Part shown: one piece after another, positions 1-12,800 of the stretch
Numbering within the stretch: the first letter of the stretch is position 1
How the letters are laid out: each line of letters begins with the position of its first letter
Assembly (NCBI GenBank): GCA_030272585.1
Contig: BSYQ01000010.1
Coordinates: 3,348,001-3,412,000, forward strand
Source of the DNA: Bryopsis sp. KO-2023
Lineage: Eukaryota; Chlorophyta; Ulvophyceae; Bryopsidales; Bryopsidaceae
Direction of reading: 5' to 3'
DNA length: 64,000 bases
Notes under the pieces: model-generated
What the model saw: only the letters and a program-made list of their open reading frames with translations
Told to the model about the DNA's origin: nothing
Database searches by the model: none
Position numbers and translations under genes: made by a program

Positions 1-141
1 ATTTCAATTTTTTTAAACATTTACGGGCAAAATATGAGAGGGGTGGTTCTCACCTTCCCCGATATATTTTTTTTTATTTTCATTTTTTAAAGGTTCTAAC
101 ATTTGAATATTGTTTGTGTTTTTTTTTTTCGCTTTTCAAGG

Positions 142-292
142 ATGGAACGTTGTGAAAGTGGTGGTACGTTCGCCAGACAGTAGGCAAACCCTTCAATACA
201 CCTTAATGGTGAAGCGACAGAGCGGTAGGCAGAAGAAGAAGGAAAAAAATAATAAATTCGTTCATGGTCAAATTTTTAAAATAAAAACGTAG
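142..292 (+). CDS. Probable 3' exon of a cadherin-like beta-sandwich protein (partial)
   Basis: A T-run and 'cttttcaag' acceptor precede an open stretch reading GWNVVKVVVRSPDSRQ then YTLMVKRQ. The spacing G-x-N-x-x-x-V-x-V ... YTLxVxR matches the repeat I know as the cadherin-like beta-sandwich (PF12733), usually found in arrays in secreted or surface proteins. After the motif the frame turns basic (RQKKKEKNN) and stops at 290-292, so this could be the final exon. Upstream exons lie outside the window. The family call rests on one short repeat and could be chance similarity. Confidence 0.4.
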
Positions 293-2607
293 CTGACACT
301 GAACATTTCACTGCTGTGGAGCATCTATGTCAAGTATACCACCCAAAGTCTGCAACCCAAATGGGTGCTCTTTGTTAGGCCTTTCCCATGCAAAAAATTC
401 CCCAAAATAAATTCAATCTTGTACTTTCAATGCATATATGTACAAATATTTCCCTTAAAAAAAAAATACATTTCTTCACTTTGCGTCTGGTCAAAATCAA
501 AACATTTAATTCAGAGTTAGTATCAGAGTTCGTGTTTGTATTCCAGAGGGGGGTGTTCTCCGAAGATTTGGTTTCCTGGGTGTGGCCTCTGCCTTTTTCG
601 TCACCGGATTACTAATCTTAACAAGGAGAAGAGCTTCGATACCGTCCCCTTCCCCTGCCACCCCCAGCTCCTCCGATTCAAAAGGAATAAAAATGCTGTT
701 TCACTCAGTCAGATCCCTTGGAAAACTTTGATGGGGGGTCATACCTTGATTGGAAACAGTTCATGTCAAAACTTGCATCTTTGTTTATGTTTGTGTGTGT
801 GTGTTTTGTTTTTTTGCGCTTTATCCATGAAATATCCTGGAATATTAGAATATCAGCGATGGAAAATTCATGTGATGAAATTCACATGTCGGTTTGTGTT
901 TTAGCTGAACACCGGCAGCTCTGGGTCTTTTTTCTTACATATATTATTTGTTCTTTTTTTTTTCGTTTGGCTTGCATTTGTGCCAGATATATTCACCTTG
1001 AGAAGAAAAAAAAAGGAGGAGAATCGTGTTGAGATTTACAAGAAATTGCGGGTATGCCTGAGAGGGGTGAAAATGAACAGGGAAAGACTGAAAAAGGGTT
1101 TTTTTTTTGGTGCTTGTATGCTTAAATCCATTGATTTATTGATTCGTTCAAACCACAGTCTCCACTATGCTGCCTGTGGTTTTCGTCTTCCGTAAAAATC
1201 ACAAACGGGTTAGTTTCGTTGGCTTAACTCTGTTTGCTCAAGGATCGGGTGTGTGTGTTTTTTTTTGGCAGAATGGTTGATCCACTTGTGCACCTGATGG
1301 CTTGTTGAGAAATGTAATGAGGAAATGTTTTATTTTATTTGGGTGTTGTGAATCGTTTCTGATGAGCGGTGGCAATTGCATGTGCAATCTATGATAACGA
1401 AAAAGAATTCACAGGGCTTATTTGAGAAGACCTATCAACTGGATCTTTTTCCCACGAGGCTTGCTTCCCCAAATTGTTTGCAAAGGGGTGCCTTTTATGG
1501 TGTTGGAATTTCATGTCCGATTCTGGTGAAGCTGCTTGGCAACTGTTTGTCTTTCTGAAAGAGGAAAACAGCGATCCATAGGAAAATGGGTGGGCAATCC
1601 CTGCTATAGCTGCTTCCGCTCCCCAATGAATTTGAAAAAAACTACTGCATGTGGTTCAGTTTGGCGTTTCAGTTTGGCGTTGTTCAGAACCATTGTCATC
1701 CTGGCATTGCTCACCAGGACTGCTCCACTGTAATTGATGGAGGCGCTTGCACCATATGTGTATGATTTGACACGAAAAGGAATTCAAGCATTATCTTGGA
1801 GGCTCTGGGAACTTTGTTAATCTTTGTTTTTCGCCATCCAAAATTGAGAAGGCTGATCTCTCATCTTGAAGCAGACATAAAAGGAAATTAAACTGCCACA
1901 CATGAAGCCCAACATGAGGACATCACAGAGCTAGGGAACAGAACCAGTGGCATAAGAGTGAATGGCACATTAAATGTTTCACCAAATTGAATCAATTTGT
2001 TACAAAATTCAATCCTGAGATAGGCTCTTAAAGCTGCCATCAAAAAACGCCCCTGACATGCTTACACAAAGAGTGCCGAGATCACTTCTTCCAGACCCCC
2101 CAATGCATTCTTTCTTAAAATGGGTCCACTCCAAATTCTTTCATCCATGTAGAACATGCTGACTACGAAATACTTTTCTTTTTGCACGTGAGCAGGTTCC
2201 AGGAAAGCGGCCAGACAAATCACAATTCCAAAAAGGAGAGAACCATCTCAGTGTCCTCCACATTTTTCCCTCACCCCGTACTGACTGAAACAACTGACAA
2301 CCAACCAGATCACAACAAACCCTGAATCCAGTGCTCACAGGACCAACTCCACTGTAATAACTCACATTGTCCAGAGAGCTACAGCAGATTACCAAATTAT
2401 ATAATGTATTTGCAGCAAACGTACAAACGAGTTCCAATACAAAATACAATGTATGTGCAACGGTTAGGATGTGAGTGCAACTGGGTTTGACGTTCTGTGT
2501 GAATTTGCTGAAAATATCTACTAGGTAATTGCAACAGTATGTATTGTCTCTTTTTGTACAAAACTGGCTGTTTGTGGGGGGTTTTCCTGTTGAAGCCGAC
2601 GTTAAAC
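293..2607. other. No assignable gene
   Basis: The plus strand is strongly T-rich between 400 and 1350, as expected for introns or 3' flank of a plus-strand gene. Several short open frames exist, but none gives a recognisable domain or a convincing splice pair. The stretch 1750-2600 is probably the 3' flank of the minus-strand gene that ends at 2608. Confidence 0.5.
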
Positions 2608-3560
2608 TTAAATTTGTAAGCACTCCATAGTGTACATCTTGTCTTCCAACAGTTTGAAGGTTGAACCCGTGAGCGAGCCATAGTAAACGACCAACGCCAG
2701 CCGCTCCAGCACGAACAGAGGAATGTACCCTTTCGTTTTCCAGATCTCCAGATGCGGGGACTTTTTCAACACGAGAGCCTGCCACACACATTCGACGCAG
2801 AAAAAGAGTTTCTTTTTGTTTCACTGCAACAATTGCGAGGTCCAGAAATCATAGCTTTTCTAGGGGGGGGGGCAGAGAAACTGTGTGTGGAACTGGAGGC
2901 ATGAAAGATAACCACCCCACTGTGCCGCGTTTCTTTTTGTCGTGAGGGGAATTTCTTGAGCTATAGCTCTATAGCTAAAGTGCATTTTAGATTGTCGGCT
3001 GCCCCAGTATTCTCACCAGGCCAATCCCTTTGGTGGCGATGAACAGAGAGAATGCTAGCGCGTAAGCTATGAACATCCACTTGAATTCCCCAAAGAAGCG
3101 CTCGTATAGCCCGACCCGAACGAACATCGTTCGGGATGAAAGCAGCAAAAAGGCCATCAGGGTGGAGGCCAACAAGAAGACCTGAAAACTGCACATCAAA
3201 CGTGAGGTACGGTGAACAATCCGAATTGTTCAGATATTGGTCCAATGCAGGTGCTTCTCTCCAACAAGGTCCTCCGCCGAAGAGCACAACGGCGGATCAA
3301 ATCCTGGTATTTTGGTCGCAAAAGACGTCACGGGGACGTCACGCCAGCCCGAAGTCGTCATCTACCGTTGGTGTCTAGGCGAATTTCTACCAATTCGCAG
3401 TTGGACGCGCGCGTACCCCTACCTGAACACGAGAATGTGTTTCACTTGGTCCGAAGAATCCAACGGGTCGGTGCAAGCCATCAACAGAGCATGGGCCAGC
3501 ACCAGCACATTCACCACCACCAGATGGAAACGAAGGTGCTTATGAATGCTCCTCGGTACC
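2608..3560 (-). CDS. TMEM138: TMEM138 homologue (ciliary four-helix membrane protein)
   Basis: Three minus-strand exons join in phase: about 3560-3423, 3188-3017 and 2778-2608. The product is a small multi-pass protein. The middle exon reads ILVF...SSRTMFVRVGLYERFF, then FKWMFIAYALAFSLF. It can be laid without gaps on the TMEM138 region with FxxGLxxLFxxFK and a following ALS helix. The last exon has PLFVLERLALVVYYGS, matching the F-Q-R-L-A-x-V-L-Y element of the family, and ends TAA at 2608-2610. In animals TMEM138 acts at the ciliary transition zone, so its presence suggests a flagellated cell. The start codon is unresolved: the frame stays open upstream to 3820 without a convincing Met, so a short 5' exon may be missing. 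The first intron depends on choosing the acceptor 'gtgcag' at 3190-3189 over 'ttttcag' 7 nt downstream. Confidence 0.65.
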
Positions 3561-4226
3561 CCTTGCTCCGCATTGTTCTCTGCGCAAGCCGTGTTTTCAT
3601 CCGCGAGCAGGTTCGACTTCTCTTGACGTCCGACGTCTTGGGGGCCCTGCCTCTGAAGGAAACCAAGCCGGCGAATTTTGGAAATAAAGATGGAAAGGAG
3701 TGGAATATGGAGGTGCAGGTTGCACCCTGTATGAAACGGTTGTCGGTTGGGGAGTTCCCCACCCGCATGTTTTCTGTGCTCGTTCGTTTGATTCCGACCA
3801 GGGTCTGGATTCCTTGACAAGTGGCCTGTTCAACCAACTAGTCCAGGCGCTGTGTCGTCGTGGATGGAAGCCCCACACAAAACGCACACTGAATTAGATA
3901 AGGAAAGATGCGATCGCTGAGTTTAGTTGCTTGCGTGGATTGTTGATGTTGATCCATTTTTTGGGACGACAATCTCGGTTCAATCCGTAGAAAATTGCCA
4001 TAAAACCCCGAGTTTTTCCTTGGCACATGTTCAAAAAAAGAAATTTGTCTCCTGTTTTTACAATGCATATTTCATGTGGTCCAAAAATATAGTGGCAAAA
4101 ACGAAACAAGAAATCTATGTTTGAGACGATGGTTGCGGTTTTCCGGTTGGCCACAGCGCTCTCTCCACGATCTGGGGTAATTTGCCCACTCGGTGATCCT
4201 GAATAACATTGCATCGACATTCATTT

Positions 4227-7200
4227 TCAAGCATGTCTCCCCCCCCCAACCCACCAGCCCAAAGCCACAATGATCATGACAGACATCAGGTCAAAACAGA
4301 GCATCTGTAAAGAAACTTCGAGGTCAGTCTCAATTTCGATTTGATTAGCTCTATGGAGCGATCCTGATTCACAGGGAATTCTCAATGTAACGAACAATTT
4401 TTCAGCTCCGCAAAGCGTAAATCATGTTGAGAGTTCACTGTGGTTGGCTTTCCTCACCATTCCGACAAGCAGCACAGCATAGCAAACATGCAAGACTCCC
4501 ACATAGATGAGCCCTAATGAAAGCAACGCATTCACTTCATCAGCACTGTGCCACCATGCCAGCGACAGCTGTCCAGCAAAAAGAATTTTTGGCAGGATGG
4601 TGTGGGTAAAATCCTCCCAGTCTTTTCCACAATTAAAAAATGTTGAAACGTTGTTCGCTCAGTCGTTTCGAACAAGTATATATTAGGAGGCTGTGAAATG
4701 GGATCGGAGCACAAATCGATCGGCTTCTCTACGCAAAGTGAAGGAGCGGATATATGCTTGCATAAAAAAATCAATAAAAAAAATCGCACCTCGGAGGGCG
4801 AGCAACCCAATCAAAACGGTAATGATGACAGGAGTCGATAGGGTCCCTGGGAAACCCAGAAAACGAAAAAAAATCAGAACATAAATTGCAAGCAAGAATT
4901 CATTTCCATGGTCGCAAAGAAACGCACATACATAGACAGGGATCGAAATCTGACAAAACAAGGTTTCGTACAGTGCCGTGTTTGTTCATAGAACCAAAAA
5001 AAGGGTCGAAATTGAAAAGAGTGCAACACCATCCAGGTCCATTTAAAAAAAAATACATTTTTTTATAGTACCACGTTATATATATAATGTAGATTGGGCT
5101 TGTACCTTCGATCCCAAAGAAGAGAGCAAATTGACCCTGCAACAAGATAAACATACCAAAAAAAAAGATATCAGTAAAATCAACACAGATGTGTTCAAAA
5201 CAGAAGAAAAAAAAACTGGACCAATTGAAAGCTGACAGGAGATAGTGACTTTCCACCTTTCTTCACAAATTCTATTTTTGAGATTTCCATAATGTTGCAA
5301 CAGAAAAGCAAGTCATGCCGACGAAACGCTCCCTGGTGTTTCAAATTCATGCACAGAATAACGCAAAGGAAACTTCCAGGAGATTTTCCAAACAAGAAAA
5401 AAGTGTCAAGGGTCAAACAAGATCCATCGTACCGCAAGCGACTGTATGTTATATGCCACAAGTCGAAACAAGTTTTCCCTCAGCAGAAAGGAGGCGGTGC
5501 ACACATAGCCCATCATTCCAGCCACGTACGCTCCTGACCAAACCCAGAAGGAAATTTCAAAATGCTCTCAAAGGGTACCTACGGAAACCAATATCTCACA
5601 GCTTCAAATCCATTCAACCATTTAAAAAAAAAAGCAACTATATATTTTCACATATTTTTTTTCTTTGTCAAAATCCCAGAAGTAATGAACAATCTCAACT
5701 CTCTTTTCTTTTCTTTTTTTTTGCTTGTTTTTGAACTGCTTTTCTGACTTTTACCTGTGCAAGCAGGAAACGTTATCCACCATGGAGATGGAACAGTCCA
5801 GAGAGCCCCAAGGGTCATTCCAGTGAAACCGAATAGTAAAACATAGGTCAAAGCACGGGCAGGTCCGAGCAGAACTGAGGGGTCAAAACAAAACATGCAT
5901 GCGTTAAAATTGAGGAAAAGCTTCGATTGGCATCAAAGGGGTGACTAGATGTCTGTTCAGCAAACAACCTTTGTGAATTCATGGTCCATCGACAGTGCAA
6001 CTATTTTTTCTTTCGAGCAGCTCGACATATACTTACCGAACATGAGAAAGAATGTCGCCACGAGGGTTTTCTGTGCTGCTTTGAATCCTGATCTGAGCAA
6101 TCAAACGAAAAAACCCACAATGAATTGGTTACGCAACAAAAACTGGAGCTTCAGTCATATATGGCACGCCCGCCAGTGTATATTCAAAAAAAAAAGGAGG
6201 GGGGGGGGGGCAGCCTAAACCAAACGGAAAGATAGCAAGAGAAGTTCACAGAAAAACTGGGGGGGGGGAAATGGGAAAGAATTCCTTTATTAGTAATGGC
6301 ACCGGAGGGTAGTAGGATAAATTTAGACCATGCCAAAAACAGTGATACGGTGACACAAGACTGGATGCACGAAAAAAGATCAAAAATGGGAATACACAGA
6401 AGAAGAAGAAGAAAATGAGTTCAAATCAAATACTGTTGAGTAGATTACTAATTCTTGAAAACGAAAGGCGGAAACCTTAAAGAAGCCAGGACCAAAGGGA
6501 AAGGCATCAGATAGTACAAGTAGCTTTCCAATTTCAAGAGCGTCAGGAGCAAAGAGGTCATCCCTGAAACCGCCGCCAGCATCGCCGTTTCGACCAAAAC
6601 CTGATCCATCCAGAGCAAATGACAGAAGAAAAAGGTGGAAACAGAGAAAAAAAAAATGAACAAACAAACTCAATGCTCAAATGAACTGATGTCAAAATTC
6701 AGAATTCTTTTGCGCAGCGAAAGGTGAGAAAGCCATCAGACAGCGTTTTATTAGCGTTTTATCAGACAGCGTTTTTTCTTAAACCAAAAAATGCTGTCTG
6801 ATGGGATGTATATATATACTTATATACATCGTTAAGAAAAAAATAAAGAAGGAGAAGAAAAAAGAGAAAGGATATCTCACTGGGAGGAGGAATAGGTCCA
6901 GAGAGAAGCACCATATCACTGGTTGGGTGGCATTCTGAAAATTTTTCTTTCTTATTTCGTTTCACCTTTGTTTTTTCTGTATCAAAGAGGGGAACAGCAT
7001 CGCCATCGTCCTGAGTCAACCCTTGAGCAGGGTTGGCATTAGCACTGGAACAAAGATTCTGTGACAGCAGCCAAAAAAAAAAGCCTCTTTGAAAATTTCT
7101 TCACCAGAATCCACATCCCACGTGCATTATAGTGTCACCATTATTGCACAGACAATCTTTCAATAATATATTTTCAATACTTTTTCACTGCTTTTTTCTG

Positions 7201-7493
7201 TCGACATATCCTCCATGCGAACTATATCTCAAGAACAAGGCACCATCATTGTTGATATCCTGTTTAAGGGGGGGGGGAGTTGGTGAAAATAAGAAACCAT
7301 AACCATATTCACAATCAAGGATTATGCACATCCATGACCTGACACTCACGAAATGCACATGTTTTCGCCCCAGAGGAGAGACGCCCTTTTTTCTTTCCCT
7401 GGAGGGATTTTCTCGGGAAAAGGTGGCACTCGATTTCCAAATCGTTCGAAAGCCGACGGGCGATACAGGAAGGCAAGACCGATTCGAGATCAT
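4227..7493 (-). CDS. DUF2232-family polytopic membrane protein, probably plastid-targeted
   Basis: The 3' eight exons join cleanly: 6600-6476, 6092-6037, 5874-5755, 5533-5433, 5136-5106, 4846-4790, 4534-4458, 4304-4227. They total 645 nt with every phase matched. In order they carry VLVETAMLAAV, a LESYLYYLMPFP helix, a KAAQKTLVATFF helix, GPARALTYVLLFGFTG, MMGYV...FLLRENLF, and hydrophobic C-terminal helices ending TGA. This is the DUF2232 pattern (compare bacterial YybS), which is also found in cyanobacteria and plant plastids; its function is not established. A first exon at 7493-7350 begins ATG and is rich in S, R and K with no acid run (MISNRSCLPVSPVGFR...), like a transit peptide, and ends at a GTGAGT donor. 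The link between 7350 and 6600 is not settled: a frame at 7019-6885 (DDGDAVPLFDTEKTK and beyond) may contribute one or two exons. Some exons are very short (31, 56 and 57 nt). Confidence 0.6.
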
Positions 7494-8227
7494 GGCCCCC
7501 TCTTGATTAAACAAAACCCGCCAAGAGGAGGCAATCAACTGGCCCGCGATCGACTCTACATTGATTGATCAATTGATCGCACGATTTTTGTTGATTTGAT
7601 GGTTCGATTGGCAATCTGGTTTGGGGGGTGTCGAAGGCGGACTTGATACATTTTGTTGTACTTTGTGCAATAGATGCATCTTCGCATGTGATTATGTTTG
7701 TTTGTTTGGGCTTCTGCCCATGTAATTTTTGGTTTGGTTTGGTTTGTTTAAAAGCGAGCTCGATACAAGCAAGCAATCAATCGATCAATAATTACAACCC
7801 ACAGCAAAAGAAAACTCGATACAGTGAACTCAGGAAGGAAACAAAGACATCTTTGACCACCCCTAAGAGTTACAATCTCAGACCCAGTCCCACCACACAT
7901 ACAGATTCTGTCTCAGATCCCCTCAGCCCTTTTCCATGTCTCAGGTCCTCCTTTCCACTGCGGGAAAACCTGGACCGTACAATGTCTTCAAAACAATCGC
8001 ACAAAAAGCCGGATCACAGCACAGAATGTATTTCAAATTGCACAGCGTGTACAAGTAATTGAAATCAATAGTATTCCACCTTATTCCAATGTGGATACTT
8101 GATGTCTGTTTGTTTGTTTGTTTGTTACAATGTGGATACAAGTAATTCCTTCGCTGTGCAATGTTTTGGACCACGTGGCGCGATGTTTTGGGGGTCCACC
8201 GTCGGTGGCATTCAGCATCCGCAGTGG
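7494..8227. other. Intergenic, simple-repeat rich
   Basis: No coding region is supported. It contains TTGAT/GATCAATTGATC palindromic text near 7560-7600 and a (TGTT)n run at 8105-8125, flanked by a short direct repeat (AATGTGGATAC at 8088 and 8130). Confidence 0.5.
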
Positions 8228-8436
8228 GATGAATATTTCATGGTCATCGCACAAGTACAGCCGCGCTACGTGAATATATAGTATATAGCGCTGCCGTCGC
8301 GCCTCAGATCGCCGAGCTTATTCCCGAGTATGTGCTTTTTTTTAAGCGCAATAAGCGGCTCTCGCTGTATGGGTTTTCCCATAGTGACAGAGCTGCCACT
8401 AAAATTCAGTCCAGCGACCAACAAGATTTGTTACAG
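8228..8436 (+). pseudogene. 5' half of an older open frame split by nested insertions
   Basis: A plus-strand frame runs from after a TGA near 8231 up to the insertion point and includes PEYVLFFKRNKRLSLYGF. Removing the TIR element and one target copy lets the same frame continue at 16094 (RLMGRRELGLHHVIRAH) to a stop at 16288-16290. I recognise no domain. It may be an exon of a broken gene or a remnant of another element; the GC-rich base composition makes chance openness possible. Confidence 0.35.
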
Positions 8437-8531
8437 GTGCTGACTCAGCAGTGTATATTTTTGTGGCCCATTGTGGCCCTTTTGGCCCATTTTGGCCCCC
8501 AAACAAATCAGAATGGCAAATTCTGGGGCCA

Positions 8532-8536
8532 CAAAA
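8532..8536. repeat. Target-site duplication, left copy (CAAAA)
   Basis: CAAAA directly precedes the 5' LTR and recurs directly after the 3' LTR at 15788-15792. This is the 5-bp duplication expected of a Ty3/gypsy integrase. Confidence 0.85.
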
Positions 8537-8780
8537 TGTTATGACGTCACACGCGTGTGTCACGGTGTGTCGCCACGTGTACATGTGTGTCGCCACGTGT
8601 GTCACCTGTCGTGACACATTTGCATCTGTCCCCACACGGTGGTAGCAGGGTCCAATCACCAAGTATGGTGATTGCTACCATGTGTACTAGCAACGCTCAT
8701 AAAAGGCGTTGGTACACTCTCTTTCCAGGTTTTGGTTTGAGAAAGACTTTCACTGCCACTGAAAGTCAAGCAGCATAACA
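8537..8780 (+). repeat. 5' LTR of the chromovirus, 244 bp
   Basis: It starts TGTTATGACG and ends GCATAACA, with the canonical TG...CA termini. I see no difference from the 3' LTR at 15544-15787, so insertion was recent. It contains TGACGTCA at 8542-8549 (a CRE-like palindrome) and repeated CGCCACGTGT words that could bind bZIP or bHLH factors. 'CTCATAAAAGG' near 8697 is a plausible TATA-like signal. A 73-codon frame inside it is not a gene. Confidence 0.92.
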
Positions 8781-8782
8781 TT

Positions 8783-8796
8783 TGGTTTCGGAGCGA
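8783..8796 (+). promoter_or_regulatory. Putative primer-binding site
   Basis: TGGTTTCGGAGCGA begins two bases after the 5' LTR. The leading TGG complements the CCA tail of tRNAs. The first 12 bases differ at two positions from the TGGTATCAGAGC used by many gypsy elements with a Met-tRNA primer. The exact tRNA cannot be named without the host tRNA set. Confidence 0.5.
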
Positions 8797-9896
8797 AGGG
8801 AAAGGAAAAGGAAACGATAAGGAGGACAACAAGGAGGGAGCGCTTCTTGTCGAGTAAGGAAACGCCCTTGGCGAAGGTGTGCGCTTTGGGGCAAAGGTGA
8901 CTTACTCTTACCTTTGAGATTTTTGTTTTTCTTTGGGATCGTTTGGTGGTGAGCGGTCGTCCGCCACGGTATGCTTGAAAGAAGGTCATAGAGGACCTTA
9001 AAAAAGTGTTTCGAGTTGGTTGTGAGTGGTCGCCCGTGTCGGCCAAGTTGAGGAAGGGTCTTACAGGGCCTTTGGAATTTCTTGATTTGTTTGTGGGAGG
9101 TCGTCCGGTTTGGTTGACGTGAAAAGAGGTCGTAAGGAACCTAAGGGTAGTGGTATAGAGTCGTTTAGAAGCTAGCCCGTGTCGGAAAAGGTTTCTGTAG
9201 GGTCGCTTGACGTTTGTAGCTTTAGATCCCATTTTCAGAAAGTGTGAGAGTGGAGATCTCGACTTTCTTTGGGGTTTCGACCACTTCTTGCGAGGTCGCC
9301 AGCACTCTGGACGTGCTTTGTTAAAGCTAGTCGACTTAGCTCGACGTTTTTCCAGAGAGTGGTTGGGTGGCTTGGTAGTTGGGTCGAAAAAGGCTACAGG
9401 GGTCGTCAGTTTTTGCCAGGAATGACAAATTCGAATTCGATTTCTGAAGTGTGAGAAACGACAAGAGTAACCCAGGTCGATTTGTTACGCTGTTGGCGTT
9501 GAAATCGATTTTGGTACTTACCTAAAGTGGTCGTCGTTTTGGCGAGGTGACAGTCGTTTTTCGTCGACTGTGGTACTGGCGCCAAACGCGACTTCGTTTT
9601 GGTGCGACTATCGGTTTTCTTTTGTCGGCGGTGTGCCTTCTTGGCAACTGCAGGGGCGCGATTGGGCTCTTATTTTGGTGAGAGTACCTTGAAATCGTTA
9701 ACCTCCACGTCGTTTTAAGTTCGCCTGTGGCTTTCGACGCAAGTCGTGGCAAAAGTCGACAGAGTGTGTGACAGAACAGGTCGTTTCAAGTTCGACTGTG
9801 GTTTGTGCGCGACGTCAGTCGTGGCAAACGTCGAACAGTGTGACACTGAACGCACTTACAGTGTAATTCGAATTTTTCTGGTAGGAGTCTTTGGCC
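8797..9896 (+). other. Retrotransposon 5' leader with degenerate ~72-bp repeats
   Basis: A 1.1-kb untranslated leader precedes gag. GTCGTCC/GTCGCCC words recur at 8956, 9029 and 9100, with a weaker copy near 9174. Each is followed by a small inverted repeat of the form GGTC...GACC/GGCC. No long sense frame is present. Such leaders often hold packaging or translation signals; that role is inferred. Confidence 0.45.
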
Positions 9897-12800
9897 ATGG
9901 ATGGTAATGACAAGAGTAGTCATACCAGTGAAAAGGAGGCAGAGGTGGAACCCCCTCCTAAGACCAAGGATTTAGAAGAAAGGCTTACAGAAATGGAAGG
10001 GCTGTTGGCAGATTTGGTAATGAAATTACCTGACCCTGAAAGTTCCAAAGATAAGGATAAAATGGACGAGGATGAGTCGATAGACATTGGGAAATCTGGA
10101 AATGATGGTGGGCCGCGTGGTATGACATCTCAAGTAGCTAAGCCAGAAAAATATGATGGAAAGATACCCTGGAAAGAATTCCAGAGTAGTCTTACTGTCT
10201 ACTTTGTGGCAGCTGGTATCAACCAAGAACGATGGGGAAAGGTTGCTCCCACGTTTTTCGGTAGAGCTGCACAAAAACATTTGGCGGCTAGAGTGTCATC
10301 AGAGTCCTTGGAAAAAGGTGAAGTTTCTTGGAAACAAATCTGTGAGACGATGAGTGACGGTAGTTTCGGGGAAATGGCATCGGATTATGCCATTACAAAG
10401 AAACTCATTTCATGTCGTGATCACCTTGAGCGCAAAGTGAATACGAATGAATTCGTCAGATTCGTAGATGATTTGTTTAAACTTCGTCGTATTCCGATGG
10501 ATGAAGCGAGTAAATGCTTCTTCTTACTCCATAATTTGCATCCGGCATTGAAGTCGTCGCTCGAGACAGATGTTCATGGGAAACCTTGGACGATCTACAA
10601 CGATCTTCGAAATCATGTCCTTGCAAAAGGAGTAACCCATGATGAGCGGATCCCTGTGATTAAGAATAAATCCGGGAATGTTCATGGTCGTGGGGAAGAC
10701 TTGTATGGATACAAGACTTCAAAGAAAGCAAAGACTAGACCATCATTTACCAGTGGGCAAGCGAACCCGAACGCTAGTAAGAAAGCGAAGGGTACGGTTC
10801 GCGGCACAAAGCTTTCCCCGGAGGAGCGTGCTAGAAGGATAGCACAAAAGCTTTGCTTCACTTGTGGTGCTCCATGGGATGTGTCACACAAGTGTGGTGG
10901 GAAAGGCAAGGTGAGCGATTTGGCGATCAATGTCTTATCTCCTATCGAGAGTCATGTGCATATTGATGAGGTAGTGGAACCCTCAAATGCAATGATCGAT
11001 GAGGAAATGAAAATTCATGCTTCTACTGACGAAAAGAAATTTTCGTGCAGAAATGAAAAGAAGGTGAATGCTCAAATGGATCATAGTGTTCATCGCAAGA
11101 TGATCAAGCGAGAACTTGAAAGACTCGAAGAGAGAACGGGACGGAAGTTTACGTTCGATTCTTCTGGAGGTTGTTTTCCGGTTGATGCTTGTAAAAGATC
11201 TTGTGAAGATTTTCTTACGTGTGATGTGTCGGGCGAGCATGTGTGGCTCAACCCAGGAAAGGCACAAATGGATGCTTTCCTGAAGCACTATTTCGAGTGT
11301 AAGAAAAGAGCACCAATGACAACAAGTGCTTGTGTCTTGGTACCTCATAAGATGTGCAAAGCTTTTCGTGTGTTTGATAGCATGCGCTTGATAGCACAAT
11401 ATCGGAAAGGGGCATTCTTATTTGAGAGAGCTCGTAAGATACCATTTTCCCAACCATTTGATGTGTATTATGATGCTCCTGTGCCTCGAATTGTGGAACC
11501 CACAATTGACAAGGAGATCATGATTATGTCTATGGTTTTCGAGGGACGTATCTTTGATACTCCTGCACATATATTGTTGGATTCGGGTGCGGCTGGTTCA
11601 GCCTATATTTCCCAACAATTTTGTGAGGCTTATGGTATCTCATACCAAGCTCAAAGTGATACAACTGTTCAAATGGCTGATGGTACACCATTGACTTGTT
11701 CTGGTAAAACCACAGTTCCTCTTCGGATACAAGGTCTTCGTGAAAAGTTAGAGTGCTTGGTGATCAGTGCTCCTCACTTTGACCTTTATCTTGGAGATTT
11801 TTGGTTGAAGGACCATTGTGCTCATATGGATTTCCTTCATAACAGTTGTTCGTTGTTGTCAACTCGTGGACGTCGAGTTACGATCCATCATACTATTTCG
11901 GCTCGAAATCGTAGTGATCGTTGTGTTCATACGGTTACTCCATTTCTTTCCATTAAACAAGTGAAACGATGTCTTCGTGATGATCGGATCACTCCATTCC
12001 TTGTCTTGGTGCGTGAGGTCACGCCACCTCTTGAGGGGGAGGAACATGGGTCTCCTAATGCGTTGTTTCGTGAACGTGGATCACTAGAGGATGTGGTAAA
12101 ATCCGCACACGGTGATCATGTTGAGAAAGAAACGTTGGAGAACATGTTGGCTCCTATATTGGACCAATACGAGGATCGGTTTGCGAATGAATTGGCCTCG
12201 TGTCCACCCTCTAGAGAGTTCGATGCTTCTATAGATCTGATACCAGGAGCAAATCCTGTGAGTCGTCCTATATTTCGCTATACGCCTGGAGAGCGTAAGG
12301 AAATTGAGGATCAGATATCGGATATGTTGGCTAAGGGACTTATTCAACCGTCGTGTAGTCCATGGGGAGCACCAGTCTTGTTTGTACCCAAACCGGATGG
12401 GACAAAAAGAATGTGTGTGGACTATAGAGGTTTGAATAAGTTAACAGTCAAAAATCAATACCCTATCCCACGTATCGATGATCTGTTGGATCAGTTACAA
12501 GGTGCGAGGTACTTTTCCGCCCTTGATTTGAAAGCTGGTTACTGGCAGCTTCGTGTCAAAGCTGAGGACCAGGCTAAAACGGCTTTCAAAACGCCCTTTG
12601 GATTGTTTGAATATCGTGTCTTACCGATGGGTTTGACGAATGCACCAGCGATATTCCAAACATGGATGAACCGTGTATTTCATGGGATGATAGGGAAGTA
12701 CGTCCTTATCTATCTTGATGATATACTTGTGTATTCGAGGAATGAGAAAGACCACATCATGCATCTCAAAAAGGTCATGGATCGTTTGAGAGAGCACAAG

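Noticed and set aside
3212-3817. 201-codon plus-strand frame
   Set aside because: It is antisense to the TMEM138 exons, whose products match a known family.
6894-6925. A ~31-nt mini-intron in the DUF2232 5' region
   Set aside because: Splice-like ends exist, but the resulting phase does not join the next exon and no other tiny intron is supported.
8557-8778. 73-codon frame present in both LTRs
   Set aside because: Identical only because the LTRs are identical; lies in the promoter/R region and has no domain.
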